A stretch of DNA of 64,000 nucleotides from Dyella sp. C9 (GCF_003332825.1 NZ_QIRF01000011.1:62001-126000), one strand, 5' to 3'; counted from the first letter of the stretch, positions 34,486-43,969 are shown. Program-made: numbers and translations. Notes: generated from the letters alone by a model not told the origin.

Positions 34486-35798
34486 TGCACCCGTCCGACA
34501 TCTGCAACGCGCTGTATGTTTATGCCCGGGAGCACAACGGATGCAACGTTGAGATGGAACTCAATGGCATTCCCACGCTGCTGATTCAGCGCCACGAGGA
34601 TGCCAATTACGTTTTGTGCCAGCGTGCCAGCAACTTTCGCAAGAACATGAGCTGGTTTCGCCAGACCCTCGGACGTTCGCGCTTCTCGGAGGATGGAGAC
34701 GCCTGGGAGCTTCGGCGGAAGCTCAGCCACCACTACCTGACTCATTTCGATCGCGATAAAGCCATGCGATTGGCCAGCCGCTACGCGACGGAAGCAGCCC
34801 AGCGCATGATTTCGGCGAGCGCCGCCGGAGCCACTATTCTGGACGATGCGATTCTCAGGCAAATGACCGCATCGGTTCTGGTTGAGAATTTCTTCGATAT
34901 TCCGCTATACGAGAGCGGCATCGATCTTGGCCATATCGCTGAACTTCTCGAGTATGGCGCCGCCTATTCCTTCGTGCCCACCGGTTACGCCGGGTCAGCT
35001 CCGCGCGACCTGCTTCGCCGACTGCCGTCGCTACGCCGCAGTGTGCTGGATGATCTGCGGGCATTTCGGGACGGTGGACTTTGCTCATCCCCTCTGCTGG
35101 ACGACATGATCGCGGCGGATCGTAATCCGCATGTCGATGTCGTGCTTGAGCAAGAGCTTCTCTCGTTCCTTGCTGCCGGCTCGGAGACCTCTGCGGCCAC
35201 TGCCGGCTGGGCGATCTATCTACTGGCCGCTCATCCTGAGATACAGCAGGAATTACGCGGGCAGGCCATGGCGCTGGCTTCTCGATTGGAAGAGTACGGA
35301 TGGAGCGCCCTGGCGGAATTCACCGGTCTCTCTGCCCTGCTTTCCGAAGCGCTGCGGCTATATCCGCCCACGCCCATCATCGCCCGCCGGACTGTTGACC
35401 ACGACCGCATCGACGGGCGGGACATCGCCCCGAACCAAGGCGTATTGATCTCGTTCGTCGGTATTCAGCACGATCGTCGATATCGAGAGGACCCGTGGGC
35501 GCTTGACATGAGTGACGACGCAAGTCGTGGAAACACGGCCGGCCTACGCAGCGCCTTCAGTCTCGGTCCGCGCATCTGTGGCGGCAAGCAGTTCGCCCGG
35601 GTGGAGCTCATGGCGATCCTTTTCACCTTGCTGCAAAACGCGCAATTCGAGCTTTCCTCATACGAACCGCCACGGTTTCACTGGAAGACCCAATTGCTTC
35701 GCCAGGGCGGACAGCCTGTCATAGCCAGCCGGCTTGGAAGTGCCGCCCCCGGTCGACGGATGCCCCATGAGATGCGCCGCGACGGCGACGCTGGTTAG
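34482..35798 (+). CDS. Cytochrome P450, probably acting on ACP-bound acyl chains
   Basis: 438 residues. All P450 hallmarks are visible: I-helix LSFLAAGSETSAATAGW (near residue 230), ExxR in LSEALRLYPPTP (near 289), and the haem loop AFSLGPRICGGKQFARVEL with its cysteine near residue 366. No membrane anchor, so it is a soluble class I type needing a ferredoxin and reductase, which are not encoded nearby. It overlaps the ACP gene by 4 bp. Known P450s paired with a carrier protein oxidise the tethered fatty acid; that role here is inference. The last 30 residues are a polar tail. Confidence 0.88.
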   Translation: MMHPSDICNALYVYAREHNGCNVEMELNGIPTLLIQRHEDANYVLCQRASNFRKNMSWFRQTLGRSRFSEDGDAWELRRKLSHHYLTHFDRDKAMRLASRYATEAAQRMISASAAGATILDDAILRQMTASVLVENFFDIPLYESGIDLGHIAELLEYGAAYSFVPTGYAGSAPRDLLRRLPSLRRSVLDDLRAFRDGGLCSSPLLDDMIAADRNPHVDVVLEQELLSFLAAGSETSAATAGWAIYLLAAHPEIQQELRGQAMALASRLEEYGWSALAEFTGLSALLSEALRLYPPTPIIARRTVDHDRIDGRDIAPNQGVLISFVGIQHDRRYREDPWALDMSDDASRGNTAGLRSAFSLGPRICGGKQFARVELMAILFTLLQNAQFELSSYEPPRFHWKTQLLRQGGQPVIASRLGSAAPGRRMPHEMRRDGDAG

Positions 35799-36019
35799 GT
35801 TCGCGGTGGTTGGCCAAACAACTTCAGTGACGATATGGAAAGCGTCAGGTCGCGGACGGCCTTGCCCGCTAGTGAGGTCGTCTCGATCGGTGCCAACGAA
35901 TGGATGGCGGCGCGGTCACGCTTCAACAGTGTGGCTGCGACATGGCGCAACGCCACGACCACCTGGGTCGGATCAGTGTTTTGGCAGGGACGAAGCGTGG
36001 ACATGAGTACTTCTTGCTC
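35799..36019. other. Convergent intergenic gap
   Basis: 220 bp between the P450 stop and the stop of autotransporter 3 on the other strand. No gene and no clear terminator hairpin seen. Confidence 0.3.
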
Positions 36020-38848
36020 TTACCAGCGATAGCGAAGCCCCAGGCTTCCGGCCACCGACCGACGCTGCCCGCCACCATCGGTCCCACCCACCGCCTTTTG
36101 GTAACCCACCTGCCCGTAGACCGCGAAGGAGGAGTTCACCGACGCGGTAAGGCCGCCATCCAACTCGACGCGTGACGCGCCCTGCAGCAACGGCACCTGA
36201 TCGACGCCGTAGTCTGTAGTGCTTCGCCCGCCCCAGTCGTGCCAGAAATCCAGGCGGGCATACGGCTGCCAGACGACATCCGGACTCCGTCCTATCGTCC
36301 ACTGGGCCCGTGTGCCGAGGCGGCCGGACGTGCCGGTCGTATTTCCCGGATCCACCGGTCCCTCGCCGTCATTGCGCTGGCCAAAGGCAATCCTCTGCCA
36401 GATGAACTGCAACTGGGGTTCCAGCGTAAAGCCCGATCGCTCGGCCAGCAGGAATGGATAGCCGCCCTCAATGGATGCCGCGAAACCATTGCCTGGCGTG
36501 GAAAGGTCTGCGTATTGGGTCGATGCATCGCCCGTGTAATGCGTGCCTTGCAGAACGCCATCGATGTACCAGTTTCCCGGGCCCACGTGCGTCCAGTAGC
36601 CGGCAAAGGCATAGCCGTTGAGCTGAACATCACCGGTACGTTCTCTGTCGTAGGCCAGCGCAGCGGGATCGGCCACCAGCCCTGTGACGCTCAGGTTGGC
36701 TCGCCCATAGGCGAAGTACAGGCCCGCCGTGTCGGCCTGCCCCTCGCCGCTCTCGCCGTGCCATACGTCGATGCCCACCTGGGCACCAAATATCTCACCC
36801 TTGGACTGCGGATCAACGAAGGCGAGATAGTGATTGGTGACATCCTGGCCGTAGATACGCCCCCATGCCGATTGGAATGGGCCATCCGGCGGCGGATCTG
36901 GCGATCCCTGCACCGTGTTGCCGATACGTTCGTGCATAGTGCCGATCGAGAGCAACCCCAACTGTCTGGCCGTGGGTTGCACAACGGAGTACGTCGCGAT
37001 CTCGGGCCCCACCGTAGGGTATTCACCAGGTGGCAGCACCGCCGGCGGCGGATCCACCGGGAGCTCCTCCTCAGCCTCCTCTCCGGCACCCTCACCCGGC
37101 CCGGGCGTCGGCGTCACCGTCGTTGGTGGCTCGACCGGCGGCGGTGCTGGTGGCTCGCCACCGCCACCACCCGACTCGCTGCCGCCGGATCCGCCACCAC
37201 TACTGCCGCCACCCGACTCACTGCCACCGAATCCACCACCACTGCCGCCGCTTCCGCCTCCACTACCACCGGATCCGCCACCAGTTGTCGGAGGCGGTGG
37301 TGGCGGTTCCGGTGGTGGCGTAGTCACGGCAACCGAGAAGCCGGACCGCAGATACCAGCTTTGAGGCGAGCTTGTATCCACGGAGCCTCGTTGAAGCGTG
37401 TAGTCGAATGCGCCTGCACGAATCTCACCCTCTTGCACGAACGCGCCCACTGCGGTGGCGGCACCGCTTACGGCCTCAATCACCAGGATGCCGTTACCCG
37501 TAGTCTCAGCTCCCGGACCTGCAGTGTTTTGCACGCGAACGTAGGTGGTGCCGGTCGCCGCTCCACCCACCAGTACCAGCCGGTCCGACGGCGAGCCATC
37601 CTCGCCGAGGTAGGTATTGAGGTCGAGGTAACTCGCCCCGCTACCGACGTAGTCAGCGGTCGTAATGGCTTTGTAACTTCCCCACTGGGTTGGATCACCG
37701 GAGGGATACGTGAAGTGGATCGTGCTCGCGCTGTTGGTGAGCGTCGACATGTTTGAGTCGGCGGTCACTTCCCAGTCCGAGCCATTCTGCATCGTGACTG
37801 CGCTCAGGCTACCCGTTGCCGACACAATCGCACCCGTGAACTGACTGGCGCTCGCTTCGAACGTCGTGTTCGATCCACTCCCGGTGCGCAACACAACGCC
37901 ACCATTGAGCACTGCTTTGGCAGCGTCAAGCGTAATATCCGCAGTCGCGTTGCTGTCGACCTGAAAAGCATCATAGGTCGACTCGATGGTGGTGTCGTCC
38001 AGCTCTACGCGATTGGTTCCACTGCCGCTGATGAATACCCCGATGGTCCCCTGCCCGCCTTCGCGGTACGCATCGAAGTAACCGCCCTGCATATACAGGT
38101 AGCTGTTGTTCCTCACGATGGCGCCGTACGCGTTATTGGCGTCCAGCGTGATCATGGTGTTTAGCGCCTTGATCTCGGCACTGTCTTCGACAAGCATGCC
38201 TGTCTCGCCACCGCCATTCGATGTGAGGCTGATGGTGCTTGCATCCATCTCGATATAGCCGCCATTGGCGCTGTGCACGCCTACATTGCCACCACCGCCA
38301 ATGTCCGCTGTCAACACAAACCCGTCAGACAGGATCTGGCTTCCAGCGCCCGTCGCCCATATGACGTGTGCGCCGCCACCCGCTCCCGGAATATTGAACT
38401 CCGTACCATCGTTCAAGTGGATGACGCCACCGTTCTCCGCCTTGATCGCCGTACTGCTTCCCGGCATGTCAGCGATCAGGCCGTCGGTGGTGATGGATGC
38501 CCCGGCGCCAAGCGTATACAGTCCTATGATGCCGCCGCCACCATACGCTTCGTTGATGCGCGAAGGGCCGAGCGTGGCATCCTTGCCAAGGTTGATGGCT
38601 GCCCCCGCGTTGGCCTGGATGGCGTTGCCGTAGAGCACCGTATCCGTAATTGCGTTTCCGTTGATCGTGCCAGCGTCGGCCAGAATGCGATTGGTGGAGG
38701 TGCCCGCCGGGATCGTGCACGCGCCATTGCCGCTATTTCCGTACCCGTCCGGATACAGGATCTGGGGGCAGACCTGCTGGGCCAGAACCATCGCGGGCAC
38801 ACCCGCAGCCAGCGCGGGAGCCAGCAAGAGGAGCCTTCGCCGTCGCAT
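36020..38848 (-). CDS. Autotransporter 3 with Pro/Gly-rich linker
   Basis: 942 residues, GGAG eight bases before the ATG at 38848. Signal peptide LLLLAPALAAGVPAMVLAQ. The passenger (about residues 24-505) is a pertactin-like beta-helix with GNAIQANAGAAINLGKDATL and repeated NGGVIHL-like rungs. A low-complexity linker of proline runs and GGSGGGSGG units (about 505-620) leads to a barrel domain (about 665-942) starting FQSAWGRIYGQDVTNHYLAF and ending LGLRYRW. The terminal residue is tryptophan rather than the usual phenylalanine. It is transcribed towards the acyl cluster. Confidence 0.88.
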   Translation of the reverse strand: MRRRRLLLLAPALAAGVPAMVLAQQVCPQILYPDGYGNSGNGACTIPAGTSTNRILADAGTINGNAITDTVLYGNAIQANAGAAINLGKDATLGPSRINEAYGGGGIIGLYTLGAGASITTDGLIADMPGSSTAIKAENGGVIHLNDGTEFNIPGAGGGAHVIWATGAGSQILSDGFVLTADIGGGGNVGVHSANGGYIEMDASTISLTSNGGGETGMLVEDSAEIKALNTMITLDANNAYGAIVRNNSYLYMQGGYFDAYREGGQGTIGVFISGSGTNRVELDDTTIESTYDAFQVDSNATADITLDAAKAVLNGGVVLRTGSGSNTTFEASASQFTGAIVSATGSLSAVTMQNGSDWEVTADSNMSTLTNSASTIHFTYPSGDPTQWGSYKAITTADYVGSGASYLDLNTYLGEDGSPSDRLVLVGGAATGTTYVRVQNTAGPGAETTGNGILVIEAVSGAATAVGAFVQEGEIRAGAFDYTLQRGSVDTSSPQSWYLRSGFSVAVTTPPPEPPPPPPTTGGGSGGSGGGSGGSGGGFGGSESGGGSSGGGSGGSESGGGGGEPPAPPPVEPPTTVTPTPGPGEGAGEEAEEELPVDPPPAVLPPGEYPTVGPEIATYSVVQPTARQLGLLSIGTMHERIGNTVQGSPDPPPDGPFQSAWGRIYGQDVTNHYLAFVDPQSKGEIFGAQVGIDVWHGESGEGQADTAGLYFAYGRANLSVTGLVADPAALAYDRERTGDVQLNGYAFAGYWTHVGPGNWYIDGVLQGTHYTGDASTQYADLSTPGNGFAASIEGGYPFLLAERSGFTLEPQLQFIWQRIAFGQRNDGEGPVDPGNTTGTSGRLGTRAQWTIGRSPDVVWQPYARLDFWHDWGGRSTTDYGVDQVPLLQGASRVELDGGLTASVNSSFAVYGQVGYQKAVGGTDGGGQRRSVAGSLGLRYRW

Positions 38849-39590
38849 ACTCTACTCCGGGTAGCATTCAGCGTTACTGTCCCATTGGACCGGTCAAGAT
38901 GACGTCGACACCCGAGTCTCACACCTGGTATCGGCGGACAATCCATCTGATCTCATCAAGCGGTGCGCCGGTGTGCGGGGGCATGGCCCACGCCAAGAGT
39001 CCATCACCAAAGGCGGGCAAAGCGCCCCTGCCTCGATGTTGAAGTCGAAGCACCGAACGGCACAGCGCGTGACCGCATGCATCCAGCCCGAGAGAGGCGG
39101 ATAATTCCGGCGGCCATTTCTCGGATGCGACACCGCAGATGGGTCAGGCTGTGTGAACAGACGCAAAGCCGCGCCTGTGGCGGCGCGGAATGTCGTCAGC
39201 GCCCTTGCTCTACCCTCGTTAACTTGCCATCGAGTTTGGTGGGCCGGGTTTGGCGGGACGCCTTACCGATCTTGGCCTGATTGACGAATATCGACTCTAT
39301 CCTCCATCCCATAGCACTCGGCCGGGGCTGGCCTTGCTTCGCGGAGCCGGGGTCGCCGCTCCGCCTCGTGTCCAGCGAATTGATCTGCGAGGACGTGATT
39401 AGGCCGACGTATATTCCTGCCTGGAGTGGCGCTCAGGATGAGCGATGCTCGGAATCACAGGAAGCGCTTCCGCCGCGTGGACGATGACTTTGAATCAGCT
39501 CACTGTTGAATGCAGGAAATTGCTCATGCCAGAGCAGGAGGCGAGTCTCCTCGTTCTGGCCAAGAGCTCCCTTATTCGAGGAGGGATAGC
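38849..39590. other. 740-bp stretch without a recognisable gene
   Basis: Holds the divergent upstream regions of autotransporter 3 and the SDR gene. Several short open frames exist on both strands, but none has a ribosome site, family signature or coding-like composition that I trust. The SDR ribosome site (GAGGAGGG) lies at its right end. Confidence 0.4.
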
Positions 39591-40409
39591 GTGAACAAGA
39601 AGACCGTACTCATTACCGGATCATCCACGGGGTTTGGCCATGCGGCGGCCAAGCTCTTCGCCGACAACGACTGGAATGTCGCCGCCACCATGAGGAACAT
39701 TGCGGCCGCTGGAGACCTCGCCGATCGCGACAATGTGTTGGTGGCCAAGCTGGACGTGACCGATCCCTCGAGCATCGATCAGGCCATCAAGGCCACCATC
39801 GAACACTTCGGCAAGATCGATGCCGTCATCAACAACGCAGGGTACGGGCAGTACGGGATATTCGAAACGATCCCGCCGGAACGCATCCAGGCCAACTTCG
39901 ACGTCAATGTATTCGGCGTCATGAACGTCATACGGGCGATCGTACCGATCTTCCGCAAGCAAAAAGAGGGGCTCATCCTCAACGTCAGCTCGGTCGGCGG
40001 CCTGGTCGGACTGCCCTCCATCTCGATATACCTTTCGACCAAGTTCGCCCTGGAGGGATTCACTGAGTGCCTGTCCTACGAGCTCGCATCCCAGAACATC
40101 GTCGTGAAGATCGTCGAGCCCGGCGGAGGCGACACCGCTTTTCACGCGCGCTCGTCCGAACTGAATACTGGCGACCATGGCCTCGATAGCTATGCCCCCT
40201 TCCTGGAAAGGGCCAATGCCGCCCTGGGCAAGCTGGCCAAGGGCATGGCTAGTGCAGAAAGCATCGCTGCAGTGATTTACGGCGCTGTCACTGATGGCAC
40301 GAAGAGATTGCGTTACTTCGCAGGAAACGACGTGAAACACCTGGTCGACGCACGCCGAAAGCTGAGTGACGAAGACTACGAAAGCTACATGCGCTCACAG
40401 TTCGGATAA
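39591..40409 (+). CDS. Classical short-chain dehydrogenase/reductase
   Basis: 272 residues from a GTG at 39591 with a strong GAGGAGGG site. The NAD(P) motif is TGSSTGFG (9-16), then NNAG at 81-84. The catalytic set is the serine in NVSSVGG (133-134), Y147 and K151 (SIYLSTK). It matches the group of SDRs annotated as oxidoreductases acting on ketones or sterol-like substrates. The substrate is unknown, and the nearest partner genes are more than 500 bp away. Confidence 0.9.
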   Translation: MNKKTVLITGSSTGFGHAAAKLFADNDWNVAATMRNIAAAGDLADRDNVLVAKLDVTDPSSIDQAIKATIEHFGKIDAVINNAGYGQYGIFETIPPERIQANFDVNVFGVMNVIRAIVPIFRKQKEGLILNVSSVGGLVGLPSISIYLSTKFALEGFTECLSYELASQNIVVKIVEPGGGDTAFHARSSELNTGDHGLDSYAPFLERANAALGKLAKGMASAESIAAVIYGAVTDGTKRLRYFAGNDVKHLVDARRKLSDEDYESYMRSQFG

Positions 40410-40938
40410 AGCGGGCGATCGAATCCTGACCCGGACAAGGATTGCATTGCGCGAACACATTCGTGCGGCATGTGTGCCTGCGATCGCCTCGACGAATGAG
40501 TTGCCCGCGTTGCTGCGGCTGGTCATGGTGACCCTCGTTGCACACATCCCCGCTGATGTCGCGCCGGTCGTTCTGCGCAGACTTTCACTCCCGGGTGTTT
40601 TGCCGACGCGCTTGAAGAAATGGCCACGACAGCAATGGATCGCTGTAGGCACTTTTTCCAGGCGGCGGCTTGCGAATGGCCGGGCAGGATGGTCAATTTG
40701 GCATGGATTAGGCCCTGGCGCTACGCTCGATATGTCGATGTGCATAGCAATCATGGTCAATGGCCTGAGCCAGATGGACGCGTAAACTCACCAACCGCTT
40801 GTGTTGCACGCACCATCGAACCTGGTTTCGCCGAGTGTGGTTTGAGCGCCCTGCCCGAATCTGCGTGCATGTGGAATTCAGTGCCACGCCCCAGGCCTGA
40901 CGCCGCACTCCACTCGGCCGACTCGCAAAGGAGTGTTC
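40410..40938. other. 530-bp stretch without a supported gene
   Basis: Open frames on both strands here show no family signature or ribosome site. The right end carries the AAAGGAG site (40927-40933) of the DUF998 gene. A decayed gene is possible but unproven. Confidence 0.35.
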
Positions 40939-41592
40939 ATGATGCCCGTGACATACGATGCGTTCGCCGCTCGCTTCGCGAACGCCGCCGTTGCGTGTTT
41001 TGCGGCCTTTGCCGTTGGCCTCGCGGTAATGCACGTGCTGAGACCCGACTATGCACCGTCGGCCCACATGATCAGCGACTATGCCGTCGGCCCCTGGGGC
41101 AGCGTCATGACGACCGCATTCGCCAGCATGGGCCTCGGATGCCTGATGCTTGGCCTGGCCCTCGTGACCAGCCACACGAAGTCCGTGGCGGCGTGGCTGG
41201 CGGCAGTCATGTTCGTCATCGCGTCGGCGGGGTCCGTCGTCACCGCGACTTTCCCGACCGACCTGCCGGGTGCGCCGTCGACCACATCTGGTGATATCCA
41301 TGCCATGAGCTTCTACGTCAATGTCGCGTGCCTTGTGCTGGCCGCCGCCACGCTTGCCGTCATTGCATCCCATGACTCCCGCTGGCGCGCATATCGACGG
41401 GGATGCGCCGTCTATGCGTTGCTGCTCGCCCTGGCATTGGTCTTACAGCTCAAGACCCTGCATCGTGGCATGCCGTTCGGTCTGGCGAACAGGCTTTTCG
41501 TCGTCATCATGATCTGCTGGCTGCTGTTCATCACGATAAGGCTGCGTCAGATCACTCTTCCATCCAGGCCACTACGTGGCGATGACACTTGA
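40939..41592 (+). CDS. DUF998 membrane protein
   Basis: 217 residues; the ATG at 40939 is five bases from AAAGGAG. There are six hydrophobic segments, with the family-type SAHMISDYAVGPWGSVMTTA after helix 1 and a polar TTSGDIHAMSFYVNV before helix 4. DUF998 proteins are small integral membrane proteins of unknown function. It is followed by a separate SnoaL-like gene. Confidence 0.8.
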   Translation: MMPVTYDAFAARFANAAVACFAAFAVGLAVMHVLRPDYAPSAHMISDYAVGPWGSVMTTAFASMGLGCLMLGLALVTSHTKSVAAWLAAVMFVIASAGSVVTATFPTDLPGAPSTTSGDIHAMSFYVNVACLVLAAATLAVIASHDSRWRAYRRGCAVYALLLALALVLQLKTLHRGMPFGLANRLFVVIMICWLLFITIRLRQITLPSRPLRGDDT

Positions 41593-41708
41593 CCCATGGG
41601 GTGCACAAGCCTGGGCGGAATTGCATGCATCAAGATTCACCACGAGGCATGTCGCCGGGCTCAATGCGCCACGACCAATGTGACAAACCTAACCAGGAGG
41701 GTTTTCGC

Positions 41709-42191
41709 ATGAATACGTTGCTGCGACAGGCGGGCATCATTTTCTTGGCGGCTCTCGCCCTTCTCTTCATGCCGGTCATCCACGCCGATAGCAACAGTCG
41801 TGATGCCGACGCGGCACGCTCGACCATTACGGCCATGGAGCGCGCGTGGAACGAGCACGACATGGATGCCTTCGCGAAGCTGTTTGCCGAAGATGCCGAT
41901 TTCGTCAACGTCGAGGGTACCCGATGGCGCGGTCGCCCAGCCATCAAGGAGGCGACCACGTTTGTACACTCGACGATCTTCAAGAAAAGCCGGTTGACTG
42001 TTGATGACACGACGGTCAGGCAACTTGGTCGGGATGTCATTGTGACGAGATCCACGTGGCATCTTGTGGGTCAAACCACAATGAAGGGAGATCCCGTGCC
42101 GGACCGCACCGGCATCCTCACCAATGTTCTGGTTCGGTCTGGCGCCGGCTGGCTGATCTCGGTGACCCAGAACACTGACATTGTCCGATGA
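41709..42191 (+). CDS. Secreted SnoaL/NTF2-like protein (SgcJ/EcaC type)
   Basis: 160 residues from the ATG at 41709, preceded by AGGAGGG. A signal peptide (IIFLAALALLFMPVIHAD) is followed by an NTF2-like cone fold: ITAMERAWNEHDMDAFAKLF, then ADFVNVEGTRWRGRPAIKEA and WLISVTQNTD near the end. These domains often bind small hydrophobic ligands or act as periplasmic enzymes. It is the first of three closely spaced genes with hydrolase-type neighbours. Confidence 0.85.
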   Translation: MNTLLRQAGIIFLAALALLFMPVIHADSNSRDADAARSTITAMERAWNEHDMDAFAKLFAEDADFVNVEGTRWRGRPAIKEATTFVHSTIFKKSRLTVDDTTVRQLGRDVIVTRSTWHLVGQTTMKGDPVPDRTGILTNVLVRSGAGWLISVTQNTDIVR

Positions 42192-42230
42192 TACTGTTCT
42201 CATTGGCGACGATCTGGCCGGGAGATTTCG

Positions 42231-42926
42231 ATGAACGACTACGTCACCATAGAAGGGCGCGACGGTGAGTTCCGAGCCTACGTTGCACGGCCAGAAGGGC
42301 GGCCAGCCCCGGCCATCGTCGTCTTGCAGGAGCTGTTCGGCGTCAATGCCGACATTCGCGCGACTTGCGATGAGCTCGCCGAGCAAGGTTTCCTTGCAGT
42401 GGCGCCCGACTTGTTCTGGCGCCTGGAGCCCGGCTTGAGCCTGAGCGTCACCTCCGCGGAGGACTGGCAACACGGGGTTCGGCTCTACCAGGCCTATGAT
42501 CGCGACGCGGGCGTGCGCGATGTGGAGGACACCATCAAGGCGGTTTCGCGCCTGCCCGGATGCAACGGCAAGGTGGGTGTTCTTGGCTACTGCCTTGGTG
42601 CGCTGATGGTCTTCCTGACGGCGGTTCGCTCCGACGTCGACGCCGCGGTTGCTTACCACGGCAGCGACACCGACAAGTACCTCGGCGAGTCAGGCAGGCT
42701 TCGCGCGCCGCTGCTGATGCACCTGGGCGAGGAAGACGAGTTCATTCCGAAGTCCGCACAGGCCGCCATCAGGGAGGTGCTTGCCAGCAACCCCAATGCA
42801 ACCGTCTACAGCTACCCGGGCCAGCGTCACGCGTTCTCGCGGCACGGCGGAGCACACTACGACGCGGCTGCGGCATCACTTGCCCACGCCAGGACCTATC
42901 AATTCCTTCACCAAAGCCTGGGTTGA
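42231..42926 (+). CDS. Dienelactone hydrolase family protein
   Basis: 231 residues, GGGAG upstream of the ATG at 42231. An alpha/beta hydrolase with the dienelactone hydrolase triad: C121 in LGYCLGALM, D169 in LGEEDEFIP and H200 in PGQRHAFSRHG, with E34 in LQELFGVN as in classical carboxymethylenebutenolidase. That enzyme opens dienelactone to maleylacetate in chlorocatechol breakdown, but many homologues act on other esters. No catechol pathway genes are nearby. Confidence 0.9.
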   Translation: MNDYVTIEGRDGEFRAYVARPEGRPAPAIVVLQELFGVNADIRATCDELAEQGFLAVAPDLFWRLEPGLSLSVTSAEDWQHGVRLYQAYDRDAGVRDVEDTIKAVSRLPGCNGKVGVLGYCLGALMVFLTAVRSDVDAAVAYHGSDTDKYLGESGRLRAPLLMHLGEEDEFIPKSAQAAIREVLASNPNATVYSYPGQRHAFSRHGGAHYDAAAASLAHARTYQFLHQSLG

Positions 42927-42969
42927 GGGTTGATCACCATGGGCCCCGGCCGTCGAACGAGGGCAGATC

Positions 42970-43608
42970 ATGACCGAGACGACTTACGAGCCCGAACTGA
43001 CCGGCTTGCTCATCGTCGATCCTTACAACGATTTCCTGTCCGAAGGCGGAAAGCTCTACGAGCTGAGCCGGGAGACGCTTGAGTCGCTGCATGTCGTCGA
43101 GCATATGCGCCAGGTGCTCGCCGCCGCGAGGTCGCGAGGCATGCAGGTGTTTATTGCTCCGCACCACCGATGGCGCGAGAGCGATATGCATCTCCACTGG
43201 AAGACGATGCCTCCGGTGCAAGCCGGTGCCTACAAGGGCCGCGTGTTCGCGGATGGCACCTGGGGCGGCAGCTTTCATCCGGACTTCGAGCCCAGGGACG
43301 GTGACGTGGTGGCGCAGGAGCACTGGATGTCCAGCGGGTTTGCCAACACCGACCTCGATCTCCAGCTCAAGAAGCACGGCCTGCGCAAGCTCATAGTCAT
43401 CGGCATGCGCGCAAACACCTGCATCGAGTCCACGTTACGGTTCGCGGCGGAATTAGGCTACGAGGTGACCGTCATCAAGGACGCCATAGGCAGTTTTGGC
43501 CACGCGGAAATGGAGGCCTCGCTCAAGTTCAACATGCCGGCCTATGCGAACGCCCTGCTCTCGACGGATGAGGTCATCGGCAGGCTATCGCTCCGGCCAG
43601 TGGAGTAG
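42970..43608 (+). CDS. Isochorismatase-like cysteine hydrolase
   Basis: 212 residues. The fold signature LLIVDPYNDF holds the aspartate (near residue 17), and the nucleophile is C151 in MRANTCIEST. The usual catalytic lysine position reads EHWMSSGFANTDL, with E/H instead of K, a subfamily trait. Possible activities are amidase or nicotinamidase-like; not determinable here. It is 43 bp after the dienelactone hydrolase gene, probably the same operon. Confidence 0.85.
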   Translation: MTETTYEPELTGLLIVDPYNDFLSEGGKLYELSRETLESLHVVEHMRQVLAAARSRGMQVFIAPHHRWRESDMHLHWKTMPPVQAGAYKGRVFADGTWGGSFHPDFEPRDGDVVAQEHWMSSGFANTDLDLQLKKHGLRKLIVIGMRANTCIESTLRFAAELGYEVTVIKDAIGSFGHAEMEASLKFNMPAYANALLSTDEVIGRLSLRPVE

Positions 43609-43794
43609 TCGCCAGGGGCCGCATGCAGCGGCCCAGCGGCGCCTCGGTAACGCCCGTCAGTCACCGTTGCCGTGGCGGGAGCAAGGTCCCGGTGCCGGAG
43701 TCAACACTGCGCCTATCGCCACAAGCTCCATTCACCCTGCGCGTGCCGATTCGCTCCCGAATGCCGGCCAACCAGGGGCGCGCCGATGATCGCG
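43609..43794. other. Intergenic, no gene seen
   Basis: Short stretch between the isochorismatase-like gene and the fluoride-module promoter. No signature recognised. Confidence 0.3.
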
Positions 43795-43822
43795 TTGCGG
43801 CGCAACAGTGATTTGTTATACT
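43795..43822 (+). promoter_or_regulatory. Promoter of the fluoride-resistance operon
   Basis: -35 TTGCGG (43795-43800), 16-bp spacer, -10 TATACT (43817-43822). Transcription would start just before the riboswitch aptamer. Confidence 0.6.
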
Positions 43823-43824
43823 TC

Positions 43825-43916
43825 GCCCACGGAGATGGCATTCCTCCGCGAACCGCCGAAAACATCGGCTGATGATGCCTACGAATTCCCTGGCAGGGAG
43901 GTCGTAGGCTTTTTTT
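43825..43916 (+). ncRNA. Fluoride (crcB-motif) riboswitch with expression terminator
   Basis: Aptamer hallmarks occur in order: GGAGATGGCATTCCTCC (43831-43847), ACCGCC (43852-43857) and GGCTGATGATGCCTAC (43867-43882), the conserved parts of the fluoride pseudoknot. The last segment, GCCTACG (43877-43883), also pairs with CGTAGGC (43903-43909) to make a terminator followed by seven T. Fluoride binding holds the aptamer, frees the downstream half and lets transcription continue into the antiporter gene 54 bp further on. Confidence 0.93.
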
Positions 43917-43969
43917 ATGCCTGCCGCCTGCACCTGTCCGGGTCTGATCCATTCATACCTGGAGACCTG

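Noticed and set aside
36239..37756. 505-residue plus-strand frame opposite autotransporter 3
   Set aside because: Its repeats of Arg/Arg-His and Thr come from the reverse of the Gly/Pro linker; the minus-strand gene has a signal peptide and a barrel.
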